A DNA stretch of 64,000 nucleotides from a bacterium (GTDB lineage Bacteria; Planctomycetota; Planctomycetia; Isosphaerales; Isosphaeraceae): the NCBI GenBank assembly GCA_016125085.1, contig WGMM01000027.1, forward strand, positions 89,348 to 153,347. Reading direction: 5' to 3'. Under the pieces are notes generated by a model. That model saw nothing but the letters and a program-made list of their open reading frames with translations, made no database searches and was not told where the DNA came from. Shown here piece after piece: positions 57,241 to 64,000 of the stretch (positions are counted from its first letter, which is position 1; every line of letters starts with the position of its first letter). The translations under genes were made by a program, and so were the position numbers.

Positions 57241-57351
57241 GTGGATCGAGCCGGATTCCGATCAGGGATCCGACTTCGTCAGGATCAACAGCATAATCGG
57301 CTTCGGCTTCGCTGACAAGTAGGAGATCGGCTCGTCAAGCGTGCCCTGAGG

Positions 57352-57825
57352 TCAGTCCAGCAATCCTTCGGCAACTTTGCTGGGGCCGGTGGAGGTCTGC
57401 GAGCGAATTCCGCCGCTCACTTGCGTTCCGTTCGAGCCGCCGTTGATCAGCGGAGGTTCGCCCAGTACGCCCTGATTCGCAGGCGGCTGAACGACGACGG
57501 CTTCGGGGATCGCCGGATTCACCACGCCGACCTGCGCGGACTGAACCGGCGCTGAAGGTGCCACGGTGATAACCTTTGCGCCTTGTACTTCCGTCGGAAC
57601 AGCCGCCATCTGTACGGTTTCCGGCGAATTCTTCTTCAGGCCGAAGAAGGGCTGATGGCTGACCGAAGTCACCTGACCGTTCGGCTCGATGTAATAGTGA
57701 TTCTTGGCGCAGCCGAATAAGCTGCAGCACGCGAAGCCAAGCATGGCAGCATGTCGAAAAGCGATCAAGCGGTTCGACTCATGATGCGGCAAAGTGCACG
57801 GCCGTGTGAGCTTGACCCGTGTCAT
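57352..57825 (-). CDS. Small lipoprotein of unknown function
   Basis: 157 residues from ATG 57825, with AAGGA upstream; the open frame goes back to 57885. A hydrophobic stretch ends in LFGC (MLGFACCSLFGCAKN), a lipobox, so it is likely lipid-anchored in a membrane. The mature part is low-complexity, rich in Val, Pro, Gln and Gly (VVNPAIPEAVVVQPPANQG), with no recognisable domain. The protein may be a short periplasmic spacer. The start is not certain: ATG 57837 and ATG 57744 are in frame. It is not clearly in an operon with the next genes. Confidence 0.6.
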   Translation of the reverse strand: MTRVKLTRPCTLPHHESNRLIAFRHAAMLGFACCSLFGCAKNHYYIEPNGQVTSVSHQPFFGLKKNSPETVQMAAVPTEVQGAKVITVAPSAPVQSAQVGVVNPAIPEAVVVQPPANQGVLGEPPLINGGSNGTQVSGGIRSQTSTGPSKVAEGLLD

Positions 57826-57948
57826 GTGAAGGTCCATCCTTAGACCTGGATAGGATATGTGCGTTGAGGACTCCTGCCTCTGCAAGCCTTATATGCGATT
57901 TCGGAGTTTCTCTCAAGTCCGAATCTCTCGAATCCGATGGTTCCTCGA

Positions 57949-58812
57949 TCAGCGTGCCCGGTGCGGAAAATCGTGCTCGTAACGGCTCAGCAGCTTTGCC
58001 GGGTCATTGTCGATCAGATAAATTTTGCCGCGAATCTCTTTCGTTTCTCCCGGCTTCAGGCCACCGATCCGAAAATCCGAATGCAGGCAGACGACGACCC
58101 CCTGAAACAACTCCTGATATGGTTCCCAGGCCATGGCAAGCAACTTTCGTCCATCGGCGGAAACGCAGCCGATCAGGCCGTTGGAGGTCGATCGCGGGTT
58201 GAGCGGACGCGGGTTCACATCGTTTCGCGGCACTCCCGGGCCTGGCCAGACCTGGCCGGGCGTGTATCGCGCGGAGAGAGCCCAAGGCTTCCATTCGGTG
58301 AGGAATGTGCGTATCGGTTCACCTGTTGCACTTGAGCGGTCGAACAGGAACGACTGGGCCAGATACGCCTCGCTATCGTGTTCGGGCGGGACACCGACGA
58401 ATTTGTCAACACGCATGCATGGCTGTGCCCAGTGCACCTTGCTTGCCTGGTCCGTCGGATTGCGTGCGGTGACCTGAAAATCGACGGAATCGGCATCGGC
58501 TGAAATGGCATGCCGGACGATGACTCCATCCTCGACCCGGCTCTCCAGAACGAGACGCGACTTGTCAGGAGAGGCTTCGACAAGCCGCGTTTCGTGCGGG
58601 ATCACGGTAAATTGCCAGGGCCGCGCCGTCGAACTGTCACGGCAAAAGGCTTCGAGATAGTGAATCGACACCGATCCCCCTGGTATTTCCTGGCCTGAGA
58701 TCGTAAGAAAATTGTTGGCCCAGGATAGCTCGATCGCATTTACGTTCGTGAGCGGCAGGTCGATTCCGAGCCACAAAAACATGGCAACTCGGAAGATCCG
58801 GAAATGTTTCAT
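57949..58812 (-). CDS. Secreted protein of unknown function
   Basis: 287 residues with a signal peptide (FRVAMFLWLGIDLPLTNVNA). The mature part is beta-rich and shows WQFTVIPHETRLVE, HWAQPCMRVDKFVG, and WPGPGVPRNDVNPRPLNPRSTSNGLIGCVSADGRKLLAMAWEPYQELFQGVVVCLHSDFRIGGL; it looks like a carbohydrate-related beta-sandwich, but I cannot name a family. Its start overlaps the stop of the large TPR kinase (ATGA), so it belongs to the sigma/kinase operon and is the last gene of it. A role as the kinase's periplasmic partner is possible but only inferred. Confidence 0.65.
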   Translation of the reverse strand: MKHFRIFRVAMFLWLGIDLPLTNVNAIELSWANNFLTISGQEIPGGSVSIHYLEAFCRDSSTARPWQFTVIPHETRLVEASPDKSRLVLESRVEDGVIVRHAISADADSVDFQVTARNPTDQASKVHWAQPCMRVDKFVGVPPEHDSEAYLAQSFLFDRSSATGEPIRTFLTEWKPWALSARYTPGQVWPGPGVPRNDVNPRPLNPRSTSNGLIGCVSADGRKLLAMAWEPYQELFQGVVVCLHSDFRIGGLKPGETKEIRGKIYLIDNDPAKLLSRYEHDFPHRAR

Positions 58813-61800
58813 GGCATCATCTCGATGGCTGAAGGATCCATCATCGGTTCCGCTCGCTCACCACTTGCGGGAAGCAGCGAAGTATCGACTTTGCTGTCAG
58901 GCGAATCACTCGCCTCGTTCGTGAGAATGCCCGAGAACGTCTCACGGAATCCCTTCAGAAGTTTCCTGGAAGCGGAATCCGGCCGATCCATGTCCGCAAG
59001 CTGCAACTGGGCCCTGGCCATAGTGATTCGCAAATTGAGATTACCGTTGTCCACGTTCGCACGTTCAGCCAGATCGAGGTCGACGTCCGCAAGGTCGAGG
59101 CGACCGAGACGGTGCCAGACCGTGGCGCGCGTGATCCGCCAGTCGGGCTGGAACGGATCGTACGCCAGAGCCCGGGAAAGGTCTGAAAGCGCTTCGTTCC
59201 AGCGGCCACGTCGGGCCAGAGTTTTGGCACGCCAGGCACGCACGTCGGGGATGTCACGGTTTCGGATCAGGTTGTCGTAATCTTCGAGCGCTTTGTCGTA
59301 GTCACGTCGCAGGAAATTCAGTCGCGCTCTCAATTCGACCAGAATCGGATCTTCGAATGACAAGCGGAATCCTGTTTCGAGAAGATCCTCGGCATCATCA
59401 AGCCGATTCTCGCTCAGGAGCACGAAAACCTGTGTCCGGATCGTGAGAATCGATGGGTCGAGTTCTGCGATCGTGCGTTCCAGAGTATCCATGGCCCCAG
59501 GATCGCAAAGTGCTGATTCGAGCACCGAGAGAGTCAACAGGCAGCGATTTTCGAGATTCCCGACGAGTTTATCACCCATACGGGGATCGTCGCATGCATC
59601 ATGAATCTTGCGCACGACCTTGCGAATCGTTTCCGTTTCGAAGGAAGGCCAGAGCCTGATCGTTTCCGGGTCATTGAACTGAAGCGAAAGAAGCGTTTGC
59701 AGCCATCGAGGGTCTTCCTTCGGCAGATCGGCCAGCAGGTCGATCCTGCACCGGTCGAGCATGCGTCGATTCATCGGTGTCGACGAGATCTTGACAATCC
59801 GTTCGCATTCTTCGACGGCATCCCACGATCTGCCGATCTTCAACAGCGAAATCACCCGCAACGCTTTGGCACGGACGACATCCGGGTTCGCTCGAATGAA
59901 GTCGTCGAGCGTGGCCAGGGCTTCCTGATGCATTTCCAGCCCCTGGAAGCGCCGGGCACGGATGACGGCCCAACTCGTTTGTCTGTCGAAGCCCGGATCG
60001 AACCGCTCCAGAATCGGCTCGAGTTCTGTCCATCGCCTGTCAGCGATGATATCCTCGCACAATGCCTGGGCGGCCAGGAGCCGAATCGGTTCGTCGACAT
60101 CCGGCTGATCGATGAGGTCGCGAAACCATCGCATCGATGCCTCTGTGCGGCCGAGGCCCTGTTCCACAAGTCCTGACTCAAGCTCAAGCAGGGGTTTGAG
60201 TTCCGATTCGATCGGGAGGCCCCGGATCTGGGCGCGCAGTTCGGCCAGATCCTCCCACGCCTGGGAATATTGCCCCTGCCATCTGCACTGGCGGGCACGA
60301 TCGAGCCGCGCCCATGGGCTTTGCGGGGCAAGAGAAGTAGCGATTTCAAGCCGGTCAAGACTCGCGAGATATTGCCCCTGCTGCTCCATCATCAAGGCAA
60401 GTTCATGATGCACCCAGGGGTCAGCTGGCCTGAGCGCAGCTGCGCGAGTCGCCCATTTGATCGATTCGCCCGAATGCCCTTCCAGCTGCGACAGCCGGGC
60501 ATATTGAAGGCAAACGATCTGCGATTTTTCCTGACGAGGGTCCGGATAACTGATGGCCGGTACGGTCCGTCGTTCGATGATCGCCGAGAGCCGGTCGCGA
60601 AGTGCTGACCAGGGCAGTTCAGGCTCGGTGACTGAGGAAATTCTTCGACAATAGTTCAGGCCGGCCCGGATATCGGCATCCTGATTCGTCTTCACCAGAG
60701 CGCAGACAGTCTCGAAGAGAATCAGGCTCGTCCACTCTCTTACGAGTTCGAGCCGTTGCGGATTCAGCCGGGTAAGCCATGAACGATCCGTGCCATTTTC
60801 GCGATCGGACCGGAACTTGTCGAATTCATCGAGAATCGGAAGCATCGAACGGCTCAAATCGCCCTTTAAATCGACAACTTCCAGATCTCCACCGAACCGG
60901 GTCGCATGCAGTACCCGATAACGCAGCAAACCTGCACTCGCCAGAAATTCCTCCGAATTCAGGAACGCCTTCCTCATGCCGGTCGTCGTTTCGAATTCCT
61001 GCAGGGTCCGTTCCAGGACTGGCCCTAGAATCGGTTCCTCGCTAAGACGGTTTATCGCTCTCGTGTGATCCTGCAGCGCAGTGGCGAAATCATCCCGGAT
61101 CCTGGCTTCGACCGCCTTGCGCTGATCCTCCATCGAATCGTTCGTCAACCTCTCGATTCGCTGCTTTTCAGCCGTTCGGTAATGATTCAGATACTGAGAA
61201 TAATAATGATTCCCAGGCCCGGCGATCATCAGCACGGAAAAAGCCAGAGTGCTCGCTACGGGCCGGGCGTAAAGCCTGAAGCCTCGCCTTACGCGGCTCG
61301 AAATCGGCTCGTATGCGTAACGTGCCGGCTTATCCGCGGCGATCGCACGTAAGTCTTCGCTCAGGTGAGCGGCCGAAACGTAACGCCGGGCCGGATCGGG
61401 GTCCAGGCACTTCCGGATGACGTTATCGAGTGCGGGAGTCACGTCCGGAGCGATGTCGCGAAGCGGCGGTACGGGAATCCTCCGAAGTTCGAGCGTCTGC
61501 CGCAGCAGTTCGTCGCGGCTTCCTGTGGCGATGTTCGACTTGTTGACCCCGCTGCGACGCGTAAGTGCCTCGTAAAGTACCGCACCAAGGGCATAGATAT
61601 CAGCCCGCTGATCGACCAGCCGTGATTGCCCGGTGAGCATCGCCTCGATATGTTCCGGGGCCATGTAGGCAAGGGTGCCGCCGACATTTTCCGCATTGGG
61701 GATCTTGCCTGTCGTTTCTCCTTCCCTGCTCTCTCCTGGCCGGTTTTCGCCCCTCTGATACGACAGGTTGAAATCCAGCAGCATCGGCTCACAGCCGGGC

Positions 61801-62798
61801 GTGATCAGAATGTTCGAAGGCTTGATGTCCCTGTGCAAAACGTGCCGTTCGTGTGCATGCCGCAAGGCTTCGGCCAGGATCGAGCCCCACCAGGCCACGG
61901 CCTGATCGAACGAGAGAGAAGTCAAGTGCCTTCGAGAAGACGAATCCTTGGACTCGTCAATCAGCGCCTGGCTCTGCAGGCCATCAAGAAGCGCCTGAAT
62001 CTCGCCGCCGTCCAGGCACAGACTCCACTGGTTATGTTCGATGACTGCGTCCAGAGTCACCCGGCCGAAATAGGGCATGCAGACCAGGTCGAAGCTTCGT
62101 TCGCCGAGGATGGTCTTCGCGTGCGAATGGATCGGCACGATATTGGTGTGCTGAAGGCGGGCCAGAGTCAGCCATTCCGCACAACGTCCGTGACTGACCT
62201 TCACCGCAACCTGACGGCCCGCGAGTTCGACGTCCTGCGCCAGGAAAACGCGAGAGAAACTGCCGGTGCCGAGTTCCTCGATGAGCTGGAAACCTTCAAT
62301 GCGGTCACCGACTTCAGGGAATCCTTCCCACTGGCTGGTGCGTTTGGCGACGGCGGTATCGTCATCGAAACCTGCGAACGCTTCCTGAATCAGAATCAGA
62401 TCCTTCAGGCTGTCTCCAGCATCCGCGAATCTGCTTTCGTATTCGCACCAGCGTGGCCTCTCACCCGCTTCCACCCTCAACATGTATTCTTCGAACGCAA
62501 GACCTGCGAGCACCTCGGGAATTTTCAGAGCGGGCTCGCCCAGCGACAGGTAGTCTTCCACGCGTACGACGTCCCCGCAGTCTTTCCGGCAGGCCATGTC
62601 GACGCGAATCAACGCCAGAAGTGCCGCCGGACGGTCCGCGTGCGGCTTCGGCAAATAATCGGACAGAGAAGGCCGCCGCCCCCCGAGACCTTTGGAGCGG
62701 TGCCATTCCTGCTCGAAAACGCGGGCCCTCCGACGATTCTCGTCGTCTTCGGCCTTGTCCCAGATCGAAACTTCGTCAGGTCGGTGGGAACGCGTCAT
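58809..62798 (-). CDS. Serine/threonine protein kinase with long TPR C-terminus
   Basis: 1329 residues from ATG 62798, which overlaps the sigma-factor gene by 23 bp; a GTG at 62825 is possible. An N-terminal helical region (about 1-165) is followed by the kinase domain (about 175-480): glycine loop LGTGSFSRVF, VAVKVS lysine, HRDIKPSN, and GTLAYMAPEHI. The DFG motif reads D-F-N (MLLDFNLSY), so the glycine is changed and activity should be tested. A membrane helix lies near 515-530 (VASTLAFSVLMIAGPG). The last 700 residues contain TPR-like repeats (for example HELALMMEQQGQYLASLDRLEIATSLAPQSPWARLDRARQ). It is probably controlled with the sigma factor encoded upstream. Confidence 0.87.
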   Translation of the reverse strand: MTRSHRPDEVSIWDKAEDDENRRRARVFEQEWHRSKGLGGRRPSLSDYLPKPHADRPAALLALIRVDMACRKDCGDVVRVEDYLSLGEPALKIPEVLAGLAFEEYMLRVEAGERPRWCEYESRFADAGDSLKDLILIQEAFAGFDDDTAVAKRTSQWEGFPEVGDRIEGFQLIEELGTGSFSRVFLAQDVELAGRQVAVKVSHGRCAEWLTLARLQHTNIVPIHSHAKTILGERSFDLVCMPYFGRVTLDAVIEHNQWSLCLDGGEIQALLDGLQSQALIDESKDSSSRRHLTSLSFDQAVAWWGSILAEALRHAHERHVLHRDIKPSNILITPGCEPMLLDFNLSYQRGENRPGESREGETTGKIPNAENVGGTLAYMAPEHIEAMLTGQSRLVDQRADIYALGAVLYEALTRRSGVNKSNIATGSRDELLRQTLELRRIPVPPLRDIAPDVTPALDNVIRKCLDPDPARRYVSAAHLSEDLRAIAADKPARYAYEPISSRVRRGFRLYARPVASTLAFSVLMIAGPGNHYYSQYLNHYRTAEKQRIERLTNDSMEDQRKAVEARIRDDFATALQDHTRAINRLSEEPILGPVLERTLQEFETTTGMRKAFLNSEEFLASAGLLRYRVLHATRFGGDLEVVDLKGDLSRSMLPILDEFDKFRSDRENGTDRSWLTRLNPQRLELVREWTSLILFETVCALVKTNQDADIRAGLNYCRRISSVTEPELPWSALRDRLSAIIERRTVPAISYPDPRQEKSQIVCLQYARLSQLEGHSGESIKWATRAAALRPADPWVHHELALMMEQQGQYLASLDRLEIATSLAPQSPWARLDRARQCRWQGQYSQAWEDLAELRAQIRGLPIESELKPLLELESGLVEQGLGRTEASMRWFRDLIDQPDVDEPIRLLAAQALCEDIIADRRWTELEPILERFDPGFDRQTSWAVIRARRFQGLEMHQEALATLDDFIRANPDVVRAKALRVISLLKIGRSWDAVEECERIVKISSTPMNRRMLDRCRIDLLADLPKEDPRWLQTLLSLQFNDPETIRLWPSFETETIRKVVRKIHDACDDPRMGDKLVGNLENRCLLTLSVLESALCDPGAMDTLERTIAELDPSILTIRTQVFVLLSENRLDDAEDLLETGFRLSFEDPILVELRARLNFLRRDYDKALEDYDNLIRNRDIPDVRAWRAKTLARRGRWNEALSDLSRALAYDPFQPDWRITRATVWHRLGRLDLADVDLDLAERANVDNGNLNLRITMARAQLQLADMDRPDSASRKLLKGFRETFSGILTNEASDSPDSKVDTSLLPASGERAEPMMDPSAIEMMP

Positions 62799-63480
62799 TG
62801 TGTCCAACGCGACGGCGCTCGACACGCTGCCGCAGATCCTCCAGAACCCTCTGAACTGTGCGTTCGGAGATCCCCAGTTTCACTCCGATTTCCCTGGTGC
62901 TGAGCCCGTCGGCTTTCATGTCGATCAATTCCTGGCGATCCTCGGGTACGAGGCTTCGCCAGTGCGAATATTCGTCAGCGGCTTCCGCCACTTCGGCCGG
63001 AGATTCGTCCGGGGCAGGGGGATCGAGATCCTCGCCTGATTCGCCGTACATCGTGCGTTGACGATGCACGTCCGACTTCTGCGAAGTTTCCCGGCGATAC
63101 TGATCGATCACCTTGTTACGAGCCATTCGGCTGAGAAACGCGAAAAGCTGGGCGGAATCCTGGAATTCCTGGGCGGACTTGTCGCCAGTCTCCGGGTTCG
63201 TGACCGGATTCGTCGACTGCTCCTCTCGCACTTTCTGAAAGAAACTGCGCCAGACGCTCTGCATAATGTCCTGCGAGTCGAACCTGGAGCGTAATACGCG
63301 AGGAAGAAACCGCCGGACGACAAGTCGAACCTGGGATTCGTAGCGTTCGAGAATTTCGGAAGCTGCTGACTCGTCGCCGGATTTCAGGCGACTGAGCATC
63401 GAAGCCAGCGATTTGGTGTCCCTGTCATTCGCGTCGCCATGTTTTCTCATGGCTGACGAACCGGCATCCATTGACGACAT
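62776..63480 (-). CDS. ECF-like RNA polymerase sigma factor
   Basis: 234 residues from ATG 63480, with AAGGA 7 bases upstream; the frame opens to 63516. Region 2 is at about 40-130 (RFLPRVLRSRFDSQDIMQSVWRSFFQKVRE, then LFAFLSRMARNKVIDQYRRE), then an acidic linker, and region 4 (about 175-225) with the helix-turn-helix STREIGVKLGISERTVQRVLEDLRQRV. It overlaps the downstream kinase by 23 bp, the second sigma/kinase pair in this window. It likely reprogrammes transcription when the kinase acts on it. Confidence 0.88.
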   Translation of the reverse strand: MSSMDAGSSAMRKHGDANDRDTKSLASMLSRLKSGDESAASEILERYESQVRLVVRRFLPRVLRSRFDSQDIMQSVWRSFFQKVREEQSTNPVTNPETGDKSAQEFQDSAQLFAFLSRMARNKVIDQYRRETSQKSDVHRQRTMYGESGEDLDPPAPDESPAEVAEAADEYSHWRSLVPEDRQELIDMKADGLSTREIGVKLGISERTVQRVLEDLRQRVERRRVGHNDAFPPT

Positions 63481-63931
63481 GTCAGGTTCCTTCCGCTTGA
63501 GAACTCCCTTCTCCACTGTCGTAACTCAAGATTTTATCGGATCTCGAAAATGAGTTCAAGTGTCCGCCGAAATTGTTTGGATTGACAGGTATCACCGTTT
63601 TTTCGCTGAGATGGTGGTCATTACGCAGCGGAATCACGCTTGCTTCGAATCCCGTCCGGATCGACAACTTTCAGATTCGACCTGACGTTCTCTAAACGCC
63701 CGTTCATAATAAGCCCGGAGTCGATTTGAGAATTCAGCCGTTGGCTTACTGCATAGTTGCCAAAGGAAAATCGCTGCCTGACGCCAATACGCCAAAAGGA
63801 TAGAGTCGAGCTTCGACAGGATTCTAAGATCGAGCCGATACACAATTGCCAAGCGACGTGGCTAGTACTACAGTCGCGCTTCACTGATTCCGCCCGATCT
63901 GTTATGCTCCTGACTTCCACGGAGGTCACGG
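63481..63931. other. Divergent intergenic region at the right end
   Basis: 451 bp between the sigma factor (minus) and a new plus-strand gene. A 102-residue minus-strand frame (63621-63929) crosses it, but without a ribosome site or recognised motif. I see no RNA gene. Promoters for both neighbours must be here. Confidence 0.35.
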
Positions 63932-64000
63932 ATGACGGCTTCTCCTTCGCTCGATACCTGGAACGTTCAGTTTCGCCAACTGCTTTCGCGGCTTGAGCCG
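63932..64000 (+). CDS. Start of an unidentified gene, cut by the window end
   Basis: ATG 63932 has GGAGG 6 bases upstream (63921-63925) and an open frame for the 23 residues that remain. The product begins MTASPSLDTWNVQFRQLLSR, soluble and helical. Too little is left to name a family. Neighbouring regulators suggest a regulatory gene, but that is a guess. Confidence 0.5.
   Translation, partial: MTASPSLDTWNVQFRQLLSRLEP

Noticed and set aside
61626..62903. 425-residue plus-strand reading frame
   Set aside because: It is antisense to the TPR kinase and shows no domain of its own.
63621..63929. 102-residue minus-strand reading frame in the right-end intergenic region
   Set aside because: No ribosome site, no motif, and it would fill the promoter region of the plus-strand gene that starts at 63932.
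1..64000. Transposases, integrases or phage genes
   Set aside because: None was recognised on either strand, and no flanking direct repeats stood out.

Overview
The window looks like chromosome from a member of the Planctomycetota, most likely near the Isosphaeraceae (phylum fairly sure, family not). The grounds are a PVC-type haem-binding CxxCH/ThuA protein, two sigma-factor/serine-threonine-kinase pairs, an exported protein with the planctomycete LEPR-like N-terminal motif, a sulfatase, and large hybrid histidine kinases. I see no insertion sequence, prophage, CRISPR array or rRNA; the only RNA gene recognised is one tRNA-Val.

Region 1 (1-5174) is an NAD-type formate dehydrogenase locus. 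fdhD is cut by the window start. The divergent fdhA has an in-frame TGA at 657-659 that reads as selenocysteine, with a SECIS-like hairpin just downstream. A fused NuoE-NuoF subunit follows, then a separate gene carrying the Fe-S half normally found at the N-terminus of FdhA. The large subunit is therefore split and its halves are encoded in reversed order.

Region 2 (5176-10684) holds an orphan gene, an outer-membrane barrel-like protein, a secreted HAD phosphatase and a sulfatase. Region 3 (10685-21692) is signalling: an ECF-like sigma factor translationally coupled to a membrane kinase, a GAF/histidine kinase/receiver hybrid, a two-repeat DUF4114 surface protein, a sigma-54 response regulator, an Hpt protein and a serine/threonine kinase fused to a receiver domain.

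Region 4 (21736-36982) is an exopolysaccharide locus: initiating sugar transferase, seven further glycosyltransferase-type genes, an O-antigen-ligase-like polymerase, a flippase, a STAS protein and a Wzz-type co-polymerase with a degenerate tyrosine-kinase domain. A MASE1/PAS/GAF hybrid kinase follows (37177-40680).

Region 5 (40779-42439) is the most intriguing. A short Tat-signal peptide with 24 Gly-Lys-type dipeptides is followed by a protein joining a PqqD-like domain (a RiPP recognition element) to TPR and SAM-methyltransferase domains. This resembles a RiPP precursor with its modifying enzyme and is the best candidate here for an undescribed system.

Region 6 (42515-48747, minus strand) is a probable operon: UPF0261 (Tm-1-like) protein, TIM-barrel PEP-hydrolase-like protein, and a very large LamG/haem/ThuA protein. 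Region 7 (49109-57114) is kdpFABCDE with an extra small membrane ORF in front. Region 8 (57167-64000) has tRNA-Val, a lipoprotein, and an ECF sigma/TPR-kinase/secreted-protein operon; a new gene starts at the right edge.
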